From positions 1-43,569 of the forward strand of contig CALBST010000404.1 in NCBI GenBank assembly GCA_937967425.1: DNA of 43,569 bases, read 5' to 3'. Positions within the stretch are counted from its first letter, which is position 1. Each line of letters starts with the position of its first letter. The notes below the pieces were generated by a model. The model saw only the letters and a program-made list of their open reading frames with translations, did not search any database and was not told where the DNA came from. The position numbers and the translations under genes are program-made. This stretch comes from an uncultured Caulobacteraceae bacterium (lineage in GTDB: Bacteria; Pseudomonadota; Alphaproteobacteria; Caulobacterales; TH1-2). This document shows positions 30,960 to 40,369 of the stretch, piece by piece.

Positions 30960-32318
30960 ATGAAGCCTTTGCGTCCCATCGCCATCATCGCGGCTGCGGC
31001 CGCGCTGTCGGCGTGCTCGACGGTGAGCCGCATAGGCGGTGCATTGAATCCGTTCGACGGCGGCGAAGCGCCGGCGCAAACCGCGCCGCAGGACGGCCGC
31101 CAGTCGATCCTGTCGGCTGAAGAAAACCTGACGCCGAACCCCGAGTTCGCGGCGCGCACGATCACAGTTCCGCCAGCGGTGGCGACGACGGATTGGAGTC
31201 AACCGGGCGGCACGGCAAACAATGCCCCGCCGCAGTCGAGCGGCGTCGCTATTCTTGAGCAGGCGTGGCGCGCGAACCTCGGCCAAGGCACGAATAATCG
31301 TGTGCAGATCGCAGCGCCGCCGGTCATTTCGAACGGCAGCCTCTACTTCCTCGACGGGGACCACCGCGTCCATGCCATTGATGCGCGCGACGGGCGTCGC
31401 CTTTGGAATGAGCGTGTTCGCCCGGAAGATAGCCGCGATCGCGTGGCGCGCGGCGGCGGCGTCGCCGTTGGCGCAGGCCGTCTCTATGTGACGACGGGCT
31501 TCGGCTTTATCGTGGCGCTCGACGCGGGCAACGGAAGCGAAATCTGGCGCGCGCGCGCCAACGCACCGTTCCAATCGGCGCCGACTTTCGCCGGTGACCG
31601 CGTCTACGCGGTCACCAATGACAGCGAGTTGATCGCGTTCGACGCCGCAACCGGCGAAGTCTCGTGGACCTACCAAGCGATCGCCGAACCGGCGCGCATC
31701 TTGTCGGCGCCGAGCGTCGGCGTGGACGGCGAAACGGTCGTCGCACCGTTTGCTTCGGGTGAGATCGTAGCGTTGCTCGCGGCGAATGGCCGTCGTCTCT
31801 GGGCGGACGCGCTCTCGCGGGCGGGCCGCATTAATTCACTCTCGGCGATCAACGACATCGCCGGTCGTCCTGTGATCGACGGCGGTGCTGTCTATGCGGC
31901 CAGCCACTCGGGCATTATCGCCGCGATCGATCTGCGCAGCGGCCAGCGCATCTGGGCGCGCACGTTCGCGTCCACGCAAACGCCATGGGTTGCGGGCGAT
32001 GTGCTATACGCTGTCAGCGTCGATGGTGAACTCGCCGCCTTCGATCGCCGGACCGGCAACGTCTACTGGGTCGTGCAGCTGCGGCGTTATCGCAACGAAG
32101 CGGAGCGCAAAGGCCGGGTAGCGTGGACCGGCCCGATCATGATGGGCGGCCGTCTGGTGTTGGCGAATTCGGAAGGCGATGTCGTCGCGGTTTCCCCGTC
32201 GAACGGGCAAACGCTGGCCTCGACAGACGTCAACCAGCCTGTGTTCATTCCGCCGATCGCCGCCAATGAGCAGATTTATATTGTAACCGACGAAGCACGT
32301 CTGGTCGTTCTTCGCTAA
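30960..32318 (+). CDS. bamB: Outer membrane assembly lipoprotein BamB
   Basis: A 452-residue lipoprotein of the BAM complex, which helps insert outer membrane proteins. The N-terminus has a lipobox ALSAC with C19 as the lipidated residue. An eight-bladed beta-propeller follows, with PQQ-like repeats: AIDARDGRRLW, ALDAGNGSEIW, AFDAATGEVSW, AAIDLRSGQRIW and AFDRRTGNVYW. It starts immediately after the yfgM-like stop with GAAGGAG upstream. It is longer than E. coli BamB (392), mainly through an N-terminal linker. Confidence 0.95.
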   Translation: MKPLRPIAIIAAAAALSACSTVSRIGGALNPFDGGEAPAQTAPQDGRQSILSAEENLTPNPEFAARTITVPPAVATTDWSQPGGTANNAPPQSSGVAILEQAWRANLGQGTNNRVQIAAPPVISNGSLYFLDGDHRVHAIDARDGRRLWNERVRPEDSRDRVARGGGVAVGAGRLYVTTGFGFIVALDAGNGSEIWRARANAPFQSAPTFAGDRVYAVTNDSELIAFDAATGEVSWTYQAIAEPARILSAPSVGVDGETVVAPFASGEIVALLAANGRRLWADALSRAGRINSLSAINDIAGRPVIDGGAVYAASHSGIIAAIDLRSGQRIWARTFASTQTPWVAGDVLYAVSVDGELAAFDRRTGNVYWVVQLRRYRNEAERKGRVAWTGPIMMGGRLVLANSEGDVVAVSPSNGQTLASTDVNQPVFIPPIAANEQIYIVTDEARLVVLR

Positions 32319-32320
32319 GG

Positions 32321-32402
32321 CAGGTGTCAGGTGTCAGGTGTCAGGTGCCAGGTTTCGCGCGTTTCGCGCTGCGGCGTTTCTGACACCCGGGGTCTGACAC
32401 CC
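32321..32402. repeat. Tandem 7-bp repeat plus inverted copies between bamB and der
   Basis: CAGGTGT is repeated in tandem from 32321 (three exact units, then CAGGTGC and CAGG, to 32352). Two inverted CTGACACCC copies follow at 32380-32388 and 32394-32402. The two halves can pair into alternative hairpins. It fills almost the whole bamB-der gap, ending 8 bases before the der ATG, so it may affect der expression. It is not a CRISPR: units are 7 bp with no spacers. Confidence 0.85.
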
Positions 32403-32410
32403 GACAGCTG

Positions 32411-33754
32411 ATGACGATCAAGCTTGCGATCGTCGGGCGGCCGAATGTCGGCAAGTCCACTTTGTTCAACAGGCTCGCGGGCAAAAAGCTCGCGATTGTT
32501 GACGATACGCCTGGCGTCACGCGTGATCGGCGCGAGGCGAAGGGGAAGCTGGGCGATCTTGATTTCCTCCTGATCGATACCGCCGGCTTCGAAGACACGA
32601 CGGACGCTTCGCTCGAAGCGCGCATGCGGCAGCAGACGGAGATCGCGATCCGTGATGCGGACGTCATCCTATTTCTGATCGATGCGCGCGCGGGCGTGCT
32701 GCCGCTCGATGAATCATTCGCCGCTTTGCTGCGCCGCGCCAACAAACCCGTCGTTCTGGCCGCCAATAAGGTGGAAGGTCGCGCCGGCGACGTTGGTCTC
32801 ACTGAAGCCTACGCGCTGGGTCTGGGCGAACCGATCGCGCTCTCCGCCGAGCACGGCGAGGGCATGTCCGAGCTTTATGCCGCTATCGCTGCGCACGAAA
32901 CGGAGAAGAGCGAAGAGGACGTGGCCGACAGGCCGGCGCGCCCGATCAACGTCGCTATCATCGGCCGTCCGAACGCCGGCAAGTCCACGCTTGTGAACGC
33001 GCTGATCGGGGAGGAGCGTTTGCTGGTCGGTCCTGAAGCCGGCATCACGCGCGATTCCATCTCGATTGACTGGGAATGGCGGGGAAAGAAATTCCGTCTC
33101 GTCGATACCGCAGGCATGCGCAAGAAAGCCAAGGTGCAGGCCAAGCTTGAGCGGATGTCGGTCGGCGACACGATCCACGCACTGAAGTTCGCTGAAGTGT
33201 GCGTGCTCGTGATGGATGCGAACGAGGCGTTCGAGAAACAGGACCTCTCGATCGCCGATCTGGTTATCCGCGAGGGGCGCGCGCTGGTTTTCTGTCTGGC
33301 AAAATGGGACACGATCGAAGACACGCGCGCGCACTTCGAGGAGTTGAAGCTGGTGGCGCGTGAGAGCTTACCGCAAGCGCGCGGAGCGCCGTTGGTCACG
33401 GTCGCAGCGCAATCCGGCGTCGGCCTTGATCGCCTGATGCGCGCGGTCGAAGAGGCGCATGAGGATTGGACAGCGCGGGTCAAAACCAAGGACCTTAACG
33501 AGTGGCTCTACGCATCGATCGCGCGTCATCCGCCGCCGGCCGTGGGGGGCAAACGCATCAAGCCGCGTTATCTCACGCAGATCAAAGCCCGGCCGCCAAC
33601 CTTCGTGTTAATCTCTTCGCGCGCCGAGGAGATGCCGGAGAGCTACAAGCGCTATCTGGTCAACGGTCTGCGTGACGCCTTTGATCTGCATGCAGCGCCA
33701 ATTCGCTTGATTGTGAAGGCGGGCAAGAATCCGTTCGCGGACAGCGAGGATTGA
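32411..33754 (+). CDS. der: Ribosome-assembly GTPase Der (EngA)
   Basis: A 447-residue double GTPase acting in maturation of the 50S ribosomal subunit. G domain 1 has GRPNVGKST (9-17), DTPGVTRDR and DTAGF; G domain 2 has GRPNAGKST (about 184-192) and DTAGMRKK. The C-terminal KH-like domain includes PPAVGGKRIKPRYLTQ. Two guanine-specificity motifs deviate from NKxD: NKVE in domain 1, a form I expect in alphaproteobacteria, and AKWD in domain 2, where A297 replaces asparagine. The latter is unusual. No good ribosome site precedes the ATG because of the repeat upstream. Confidence 0.97.
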   Translation: MTIKLAIVGRPNVGKSTLFNRLAGKKLAIVDDTPGVTRDRREAKGKLGDLDFLLIDTAGFEDTTDASLEARMRQQTEIAIRDADVILFLIDARAGVLPLDESFAALLRRANKPVVLAANKVEGRAGDVGLTEAYALGLGEPIALSAEHGEGMSELYAAIAAHETEKSEEDVADRPARPINVAIIGRPNAGKSTLVNALIGEERLLVGPEAGITRDSISIDWEWRGKKFRLVDTAGMRKKAKVQAKLERMSVGDTIHALKFAEVCVLVMDANEAFEKQDLSIADLVIREGRALVFCLAKWDTIEDTRAHFEELKLVARESLPQARGAPLVTVAAQSGVGLDRLMRAVEEAHEDWTARVKTKDLNEWLYASIARHPPPAVGGKRIKPRYLTQIKARPPTFVLISSRAEEMPESYKRYLVNGLRDAFDLHAAPIRLIVKAGKNPFADSED

Positions 33755-33758
33755 TCCG

Positions 33759-34955
33759 TCACAGGGATTGAGCCGCGGCCCAGCCGCTCGACCAAGCCCA
33801 CTGAAAGTTGTAGCCGCCGAGCCAGCCGGTGACATCAACGGCCTCGCCGATGAAGTAGAGGCCCGGCACGGCGCGCGTTTCCATCGTCTGTTGTGAGAGA
33901 GCGTTTGTATCGATGCCGCCGGCCATGACTTCAGCCTTGGCGTAGCCTTCAGTGCCATTGGCTTGGATGAGTGCGCCCTTCAGATGGCGCTGCGCAAACG
34001 TGATCAGCGCTTCATCCTTCCAATCGCCGAGTTGGCGCGGGGGATGAGCGGCGGTCAGGACGGCTGCAAGCCGCTCGGGCACATGTGCGGCGATCACGGT
34101 TTTTGGCAGAGCGAGAGGCCGCTCGCGCTTGGCGGCGACTAGCATGTCTTCGGCGGCGTCAGGGAGCCAATCGACTTTGATATAGGTCTGCGGATTGCTC
34201 CAATAAGACGATATCTGCAGGACAGCGGGCCCAGAGAGGCCGCGATGCGTAAACAGTGCGGCTTCGCGGAATACGATTTTGCCGAGAGACAGCACGACCT
34301 CCGTCGAGACGCCGCTCAGCGACTGCATCCAGTGCAGGTAGCGTTCATCGAACGTGAGCGGCACAAGCGCGGGTCGTGTCGGCGTCACGGGAATGGCGAA
34401 TTGTTTGGCGATATCGAAGGCGAAGCCGGTTGCGCCAAGTTTTGGGATGGGCAGGCCGCCGGTGGCGATGATGAGAGCCCCGGCTTCGAACCCGCCTTGG
34501 CTGGTTTCGATGCGAAATTTCTCGCCGCGCTCGATGCGCGTGACGCGGCAGCCGACGCGGATCGCCACCTGAACCGCCGCGCATTCATCGAGCAGCATCT
34601 GCACGATCTTGCGTGAGGAACGTGGGCCCTCACAGAAGAGCTGGCCAAGCGTTTTTTCGTAGTACGGGATACGGTGCTTTTCGACGAGCGCGATGAAATC
34701 GTGTTGTGTGTGACGCGCGAGGGCCGAGCGGGCGAAGTGCGGGTTGGCGGAGATGAACCGATCCGGCGCTGCGTGAAGATTTGTGAAGTTGCAGCGGCCG
34801 CCGCCGGAGATGAGGATCTTGGCGCCGACGTCGCTGTTGTGTTCGATGACGAGGACGCGCTTACCGCGCCGGCCGGCGTGCATCGCGCAATAGAGGCCAG
34901 CCGCTCCACCGCCGATGATGATGGCGTCGTAGGTCAGCGTTCGAACTGCACCCAC
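33759..34955 (-). CDS. BaiN/HI0933-type NAD(P)/FAD-dependent oxidoreductase
   Basis: A 398-residue flavoprotein. The N-terminal Rossmann motif is AIIIGGGAAGLYCAMHAG; the family signature KILISGGGRCNFTN follows, and the C-terminus has GLYFIGEAVDVTGWLGGYNFQ, typical of HI0933/BaiN proteins. Their reactions are largely undefined; BaiN acts in bile acid dehydroxylation. I chose GTG 34955 because the fold starts there; the frame open upstream is arginine/histidine-rich shadow sequence over the SDR gene. It overlaps the SDR 3' end by 22 bases. Convergent with der, 4 bases apart. Confidence 0.93.
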   Translation of the reverse strand: MGAVRTLTYDAIIIGGGAAGLYCAMHAGRRGKRVLVIEHNSDVGAKILISGGGRCNFTNLHAAPDRFISANPHFARSALARHTQHDFIALVEKHRIPYYEKTLGQLFCEGPRSSRKIVQMLLDECAAVQVAIRVGCRVTRIERGEKFRIETSQGGFEAGALIIATGGLPIPKLGATGFAFDIAKQFAIPVTPTRPALVPLTFDERYLHWMQSLSGVSTEVVLSLGKIVFREAALFTHRGLSGPAVLQISSYWSNPQTYIKVDWLPDAAEDMLVAAKRERPLALPKTVIAAHVPERLAAVLTAAHPPRQLGDWKDEALITFAQRHLKGALIQANGTEGYAKAEVMAGGIDTNALSQQTMETRAVPGLYFIGEAVDVTGWLGGYNFQWAWSSGWAAAQSL

Positions 34956-35647
34956 GCGCCGTTCTCTGTGTAGCTCGGCTGCAGCATCTTCACGATGTGC
35001 GGCGCGACTTCTTCCGGCGTCGGCAGCGTCATCGGATCTTCGCCGGGAAACGCTTTTGCGCGCATGGACGTGCGCGTGGGGCCGGGATTGAACAGGTTGG
35101 CGCGCATCGGCGTGACGTTGCCAATTTCCGCCGCCCACGAGATGACCAACGCGTCGAGCGCGGCCTTCGACGCCGCGTAGGGCGCCCAATAGGCGCGCGG
35201 GTTCTTGGAAGCGCCGGAGGTGAGAAACACAGCGCGGCCGGCATCGGACTCGCGCAACAACGGATGCAGGGCGCGGATGAGCCGTTGGTTGGCGAGATAG
35301 TTCACCAACGTTGTCTCATCCATGATCGCGGGCGTTGCCTGGTGCGCGGGCGTTAGCGAGCCGAGTGCGCCCGCGCAGGCGGCCAGGCCGTCGAGCTTGC
35401 CGAAGCGCTCGAACAAAGGCGCGGCGAGCTGATCGATTGCGGCCCCATCGCGCAAATCCAAAGGGATCAACGTCGCTTCGCCGCCGATCTCTCGGATGTC
35501 GTCGTCCAGCTTTTCCAGCGCCTTCTGCGCGCGCGCGACCGCGATCACACGCCAGTTCTGACGCGCAAGCTCCAGCGCCACCGCCCGGCCAATGCCGCGC
35601 GACGCGCCGGTGACGAGCGCGATGCGTTTCGATGAGGCGCCGGTCAT
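34934..35647 (-). CDS. SDR family oxidoreductase
   Basis: A 237-residue classical short-chain dehydrogenase: TGASRGIGRAVALELA, then LDLRDG, CAGALG in place of NNAG, SGASKNPRAYWAPYAASKAAL with the YxxxK pair, and NPGPTRTSMRAKAFPGED. The last segment is similar to the SDR found beside purF in many alphaproteobacteria, whose substrate is unknown. Its ATG overlaps the purF stop by four bases, so it is translated from the purF message. Confidence 0.93.
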   Translation of the reverse strand: MTGASSKRIALVTGASRGIGRAVALELARQNWRVIAVARAQKALEKLDDDIREIGGEATLIPLDLRDGAAIDQLAAPLFERFGKLDGLAACAGALGSLTPAHQATPAIMDETTLVNYLANQRLIRALHPLLRESDAGRAVFLTSGASKNPRAYWAPYAASKAALDALVISWAAEIGNVTPMRANLFNPGPTRTSMRAKAFPGEDPMTLPTPEEVAPHIVKMLQPSYTENGAWVQFER

Positions 35648-37170
35648 TCTGCTGCGTTTTCAGTGATCAGCGGCAGCTGCAAACCCTGCTCCGAGTTGGC
35701 CTTCTCCTGATCGAGCAGGGGCGTCGGGTAATCGCCGGTAAAGGCATGGTCGGTGAATTGCGGGTTGGCGGCGTCCCGCTTCTTCTCGCCCATTGCCGCG
35801 TAAAGCCCTTCGACCGACAGAAAGCCCAAGCTATCGACGCCGAGCGACTTGCGCATCTCGTCGAGCGTCATCTGCGCAGCCATCAGTTCGGAAAGCGCGG
35901 GCATATCGATGCCATAGAAATCCGGAAACTTGATCGGCGGAGAGGCGCTGCGGAAATGGACTTCCTTGGCCCCCGCCTCGCGGACCATTTGCACGATCTT
36001 GCGTGAGGTGGTGCCGCGCACGATCGAGTCATCGACGAGCACGACGCGCTTGCCTTTGATGACATTGCGATTGGCAGAGTGCTTCAAGCGCACGCCCATA
36101 TCGCGGATCGCTTGTTTCGGCTGAATGAAGGTGCGGCCGACATAATGGTTACGGATGATGCCGAGCTCGTAGGGGATGCCGCTCTGCTCCGCGAAACCCA
36201 TGGCCGCCGGCACGCCGGAATCCGGCACCGGCACGATGACGTCGGCTTCGACGCCGGTCTCCTCCGCCAGCCTCCGGCCCATACGCTTGCGAATGTCATA
36301 GACGCTGCGGCCGTCGATGATGGAATCAGGCCGTGCGAAATAGACGAACTCGAAAATGCATGGACGCGCTTTGCGGCGTGGGAACGGGAAATGGCTGTCG
36401 ACCGTCACCGCGCCATCCTTCGCGCGCGTAATGACGACGACCTCGCCTGGTTCAATCGAACGCACGAACTTCGCGCCGATCATATCGAGCGCGCAGGTCT
36501 CGGAAGCGAGGATCATGGCGCCGGCGCTTTCGCCGAGCACTAGGGGCCGAATGCCGATCGGATCGCGCGCGCCGATCATCATGTTTTCGGTCAGCGCCAC
36601 CAGCGCGAACGCGCCCTGAATGTCATGCAGCGCCTCAACGAAGCGCTCGACAACGCGCGGCCTCTTCGATTGCGCGATGAGTTGCAGGATGCACTCGGTG
36701 TCGGACGTCGATTGGAAGATCGAGCCGTTCTGAACGAGGCGGTTACGCAGATCGACGGCGTTGGTCAGGTTGCCGTTGTGAGCGACAGCAAAACCGCCCA
36801 ATGCGAGATCGGCGAAGAGCGGCTGGACGTTGCGGAGAATGGTGCCGCCGGCGGTGGCGTAGCGGGTGTGGCCGATGGCCATGGAGCCCGGCATCCGCTG
36901 CGGGAGGTCGCCGCCTGAGAAGTGCTCGCCGACGAGGCCGAGATAGCGCTCGTGGTAGAATTCGCTGCCGTCGTAGCTGACGATGCCGCAGCCTTCTTGG
37001 CCGCGATGCTGTAACCCGTGCAGACCGAGCGCGGTCAGAACCGCCGCGTCTTCCGAACCGAAAACACCAAAGACGCCGCATTCCTCGCGGGGCTTATCGT
37101 CGAACTCCCATTTATCGACCGGGTCTCCGGGCGCCGTCTGAAACTGGAGGGAGGGGCGCTCGGCGATCAT
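35644..37170 (-). CDS. purF: Amidophosphoribosyltransferase
   Basis: A 508-residue enzyme catalysing the first committed step of purine synthesis, PRPP plus glutamine to phosphoribosylamine. A 30-residue N-terminal stretch precedes C31 (EECGVFGVFG), the N-terminal nucleophile of the Ntn glutaminase, so it is probably a cleaved propeptide. The phosphoribosyltransferase domain has the PRPP loop VVLVDDSIVRGTTSRK (about residues 372-387). It follows cvpA by 24 bases, the usual cvpA-purF order. Confidence 0.97.
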   Translation of the reverse strand: MIAERPSLQFQTAPGDPVDKWEFDDKPREECGVFGVFGSEDAAVLTALGLHGLQHRGQEGCGIVSYDGSEFYHERYLGLVGEHFSGGDLPQRMPGSMAIGHTRYATAGGTILRNVQPLFADLALGGFAVAHNGNLTNAVDLRNRLVQNGSIFQSTSDTECILQLIAQSKRPRVVERFVEALHDIQGAFALVALTENMMIGARDPIGIRPLVLGESAGAMILASETCALDMIGAKFVRSIEPGEVVVITRAKDGAVTVDSHFPFPRRKARPCIFEFVYFARPDSIIDGRSVYDIRKRMGRRLAEETGVEADVIVPVPDSGVPAAMGFAEQSGIPYELGIIRNHYVGRTFIQPKQAIRDMGVRLKHSANRNVIKGKRVVLVDDSIVRGTTSRKIVQMVREAGAKEVHFRSASPPIKFPDFYGIDMPALSELMAAQMTLDEMRKSLGVDSLGFLSVEGLYAAMGEKKRDAANPQFTDHAFTGDYPTPLLDQEKANSEQGLQLPLITENAAE

Positions 37171-37194
37171 TCGGTCCTCAGGTGGCCCCTTGGG

Positions 37195-37794
37195 TCAAGG
37201 TTGGGCCTGGGTTGTTGCGGGCTCGGCCGGCGGGATTGGCGCCGACTCGCCCTCTCGACGGTCGATTATATCACGAGCTCGGTCCCGAGCCTGCGGCAGC
37301 ACGGCCTCAAGAGCAGACGCTACGCTGTCATAGATAGGATACGTCCGCGCGCCGCGTATAGCGTCCTGCATGGGATCTGCAGGTTGGGTGCTGTCCTCCA
37401 CCGTGGTTTGACGCATGAGCAGCACGAATAGCGACACCACCAGAACGCCGCGGAGGATGCCGAAGGCAAGGCCGGCGGCGCGGTCAAAAGAGCCAATTTC
37501 CGTGGATTGATGGGCGGTTTTCGCAACCGTCGAGGTAATCACGGTGATGACGATGAACACCACCAGGAAGATCAGAAGCCCTGCGGCGACGGATGCCAGA
37601 GGTCCGGAAAGGGGGGTGAAGCTCTCGACCAGCGGCCGCAGCATTCCGGCGAAGAACACCGCCGCGATCGCCGCGCCGATGAAGGCGATGATCGAGAACA
37701 CTTCGCGGATGAGGCCGCGGGCGAAGGCCATGACGCCCGAAAGGCCGAGCACGACCAAAGCGGCGAAGTCGAACCAAGTGAAGCCGAGATCCAT
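37195..37794 (-). CDS. cvpA: CvpA family membrane protein
   Basis: A 199-residue inner membrane protein with four hydrophobic segments (about 8-24, 30-48, 63-85, 103-122) and the CvpA hallmarks FDFAALVVLGLSGVMAFARG and LIREVFSIIAFIGA, then FDRAAGLAFGILRG. The C-terminal tail is long and Pro-rich. CvpA was named for colicin V production and is linked to envelope stress and purine operons. The ATG has GGGAG upstream; it heads cvpA-purF-SDR-BaiN. Confidence 0.93.
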   Translation of the reverse strand: MDLGFTWFDFAALVVLGLSGVMAFARGLIREVFSIIAFIGAAIAAVFFAGMLRPLVESFTPLSGPLASVAAGLLIFLVVFIVITVITSTVAKTAHQSTEIGSFDRAAGLAFGILRGVLVVSLFVLLMRQTTVEDSTQPADPMQDAIRGARTYPIYDSVASALEAVLPQARDRARDIIDRREGESAPIPPAEPATTQAQP

Positions 37795-37961
37795 CGCCCA
37801 CTCCCATATTGCCCGTTTCTGGGCGCGTCCCTGGCCACTGGATTAACCGGCCCACCGGAGCTTGGGAAGGCGCCACGCGCGCCGGGATGGCGGTCGCGGG
37901 CTTTGGGCGGCCGGTCGAACTGTGGGCGTTTCGTCGGCGGAATAGAGACAGGCTGCGGGAC

Positions 37962-38927
37962 ATGCTGCTACCGCTCCTGTTGATCGCTCAACTTGCCAGC
38001 CAAAGCCCTGCCGCGCCGCCTGTGCGTGAGGTTGCGCCAGGCGTGCACCTTCAGCCTGGCGGCTTCGAACTGGAGCGGGGGCCGGATGGCAACACCATCA
38101 TCTTCGACGCGCCGCAGGGGCTCGTGGTCGTCGATACCGGGCGCCATTCTTGGCACAGTGACGCAATCCTAGCTTACGCGCGCGAACGCGGCCGGCCCAT
38201 TGCCGCGATCGTCAACACGCACTGGCATCTCGATCATTCGAGCGGCAACGGGCGGGTGAGGGCGGTTTATCCGAATGCGCGGCTCTACACGACCGGCGCT
38301 GTCGATCGCGTCATCGCGCCGGGCGGTTTTCTTGTCCGCAACATGGATGGCGCGCGCGCGATGTTGGCGGGCAGCGGGATCACGCCGGTGCAGCGCGAGG
38401 AAGTTCAGATATTTCTCGACACCATGGCGGAGAGTCATGTGTTGCGGCCAGACATTGTGATCGACCGTTCGCAGCGCATGCGGCTGGCGGGGCGTCGCTT
38501 CGATGTGCACGTCACGAATGGCGCCGTCACCGATGCAGATGTGTGGCTCTACGATCGCCGCACGCGCACCGCGGTGATCGGCGATTTGGTGACATTCCCC
38601 GCGCCGTTTTTCGAGACCGCGTGTCCCGAGCGCTGGCGCGAAGCATTGGACGAGGTGTGGGCGACGCCGTTTCGCATCGCCATCCCAGGCCATGGTGAAC
38701 CGATGACGCGCGAACAATTCAACACGTGGCGCGTAGCGTATGGCGCGTTCATCGATTGCGCGGGGAGTGACACTGAAGCGTCCACATGCGCCTCAGGCTG
38801 GGCGCAAGCGACCTCGGAGTTTAACACGGACGATCTCAGCCAGCGCCGGGCTACAAGCATGGCGGAATATTACGTCGGCTATCTCCGCGAAAACGGCGGC
38901 AAGAGCCCGGATTGTTTGACGAGCTAG
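37962..38927 (+). CDS. Metallo-beta-lactamase-fold protein with an altered metal site
   Basis: A 321-residue protein with a signal peptide (about residues 1-17, MLLPLLLIAQLASQSPA), so probably periplasmic. The first metal motif is complete: H87-W-H89-L-D91-H92 (NTHWHLDHSSGN). The aspartate of GDLV (D208) and the final GHG histidine (H244) are present. The usual GHT histidine between them is missing: DVHVTNGAVTDADVW has V189 there. It may bind a single metal, use H183, or be inactive on beta-lactams. I chose ATG 37962 for the signal peptide. It lies between cvpA and radA, on the opposite strand to both. Confidence 0.85.
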   Translation: MLLPLLLIAQLASQSPAAPPVREVAPGVHLQPGGFELERGPDGNTIIFDAPQGLVVVDTGRHSWHSDAILAYARERGRPIAAIVNTHWHLDHSSGNGRVRAVYPNARLYTTGAVDRVIAPGGFLVRNMDGARAMLAGSGITPVQREEVQIFLDTMAESHVLRPDIVIDRSQRMRLAGRRFDVHVTNGAVTDADVWLYDRRTRTAVIGDLVTFPAPFFETACPERWREALDEVWATPFRIAIPGHGEPMTREQFNTWRVAYGAFIDCAGSDTEASTCASGWAQATSEFNTDDLSQRRATSMAEYYVGYLRENGGKSPDCLTS

Positions 38928-40306
38928 TCTGTATTCGCCTCGACGCCGATCGCGGCGGCCAAATCGGCGATGTGTCCGATCTGCTTGAGTTTGACGCCGT
39001 CGCTCGATGATTTCTTCTGCGGCGGCGCCAGCGCGTTGGTGAAGCCCAGTTTCGCGGCCTCCTTCAGGCGCAAATCGCTGCGGCCCGCGGGCCGCACTTC
39101 GCCGGAAAGCGCCACTTCGCCGAACACCACGCATTGCTTCGGCAGTGATTTGTCCGCCAGCGCCGAGATCAGGGCGGCAGCCACCGCGAGATCTGCGGCA
39201 GGTTCGGTGATGCGCAGGCCGCCGGCGACCGAGAGATAGACGTCGCGCCCGGAGAATGAGAGCCCGCAGCGGGTTTCGAGCACGGCCAAGATCATCGCCA
39301 GGCGCGCGGAATCCCAGCCAACCACGGCGCGCCGTGGCGTGCCGTACGCAGTTGGCGCCGCAAGCGCCTGGATTTCCACCAGCACCGGCCGCGAGCCTTC
39401 CACGCCTGCGAACACCGCCGCACCGGATGGCCGTTCTCCAGCGCCGCCGAGAAAGAGCGCCGAAGGGTTTGGCGTCTCGACCAAACCTTGCTCAACCATC
39501 TCGAACACGCCGATTTCGTCGGTCGGCCCGAAACGGTTTTTCACGGCGCGCAAGATGCGGAACGGCAGGCCGCGCTCGCCTTCGAAATAGATCACGGCGT
39601 CAACCAAATGCTCGACCACGCGCGGGCCTGCGATCTGCCCGTCCTTGGTGACGTGGCCGACCAGAATGATGACGGCGCCGTTTTTCTTGGCAAATCGCAC
39701 CAGTTCGTGCGCGCAAGCGCGCACTTGCGCGACGGTGCCGGGCGCGGCCTCGACGCCGTCGGCGTAGAGGGTCTGAATTGAGTCCACGATTACGACGTCG
39801 GGCTTCAGCGCCTTCAGGCCTTCGAGAATTTTCCGCAGATCGGTCTCCGCCGCGAGGCTGACATTGGCGTCGGACGCTTTGAGCCGCCGCGCCCGCTCCT
39901 GCACCTGCGCTTCGGCTTCTTCGCCCGTCACATAGGCGACCGAGGCGCCGCCGCGCGCGAGCGAGGCCGCGGCTTGCAACAGCAATGTCGATTTGCCGAC
40001 GCCCGGATCGCCGCCGATGAGCAAGGCGGAGGAGGGCACCAAGCCGCCGCCGCAGACGCGATCCAACTCCGAGATGCCTGTCGCGATCCGCGCCGGCGGA
40101 TCGGCGACCCCGGCGAGATCGACGAACGACACCGCCTTGCTCTTCTTGCCGCCGCCGACGGGCGCCGCGAACGCCCCGGGCACGACCGGGCGCGCCGCTT
40201 CTTCAACCAGCGTATTCCATTCCCCGCACGCGTCGCACTTGCCAGCCCATTTGGGCCAGATCGCGCCGCAGGCTTGGCAGGTAAAGACGTGATCTGACTT
40301 GGCCAT
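38924..40306 (-). CDS. radA: DNA repair protein RadA
   Basis: A 460-residue RecA-like helicase that promotes branch migration in recombinational repair. It has a C4 zinc finger at the N-terminus (C10, C13, C24, C27), Walker A GGDPGVGKST (98-107, K105), the RadA-specific KNRFG motif (VKNRFGPTDE), and a C-terminal Lon-like domain. I chose ATG 40306, where the zinc finger begins; the open frame upstream is not part of the family. It is convergent with the metallo-hydrolase gene, sharing four bases. Confidence 0.96.
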   Translation of the reverse strand: MAKSDHVFTCQACGAIWPKWAGKCDACGEWNTLVEEAARPVVPGAFAAPVGGGKKSKAVSFVDLAGVADPPARIATGISELDRVCGGGLVPSSALLIGGDPGVGKSTLLLQAAASLARGGASVAYVTGEEAEAQVQERARRLKASDANVSLAAETDLRKILEGLKALKPDVVIVDSIQTLYADGVEAAPGTVAQVRACAHELVRFAKKNGAVIILVGHVTKDGQIAGPRVVEHLVDAVIYFEGERGLPFRILRAVKNRFGPTDEIGVFEMVEQGLVETPNPSALFLGGAGERPSGAAVFAGVEGSRPVLVEIQALAAPTAYGTPRRAVVGWDSARLAMILAVLETRCGLSFSGRDVYLSVAGGLRITEPAADLAVAAALISALADKSLPKQCVVFGEVALSGEVRPAGRSDLRLKEAAKLGFTNALAPPQKKSSSDGVKLKQIGHIADLAAAIGVEANTD

Positions 40307-40369
40307 TCTGACCTCGACGCGAATCCTTCCAGTTGAGCTTAGCGCGGCGCGTCTGCTAACGCATGGGCC

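Noticed and set aside
32321..32402. CRISPR array
   Set aside because: Units are 7 bp and directly contiguous without spacers; no cas genes nearby.
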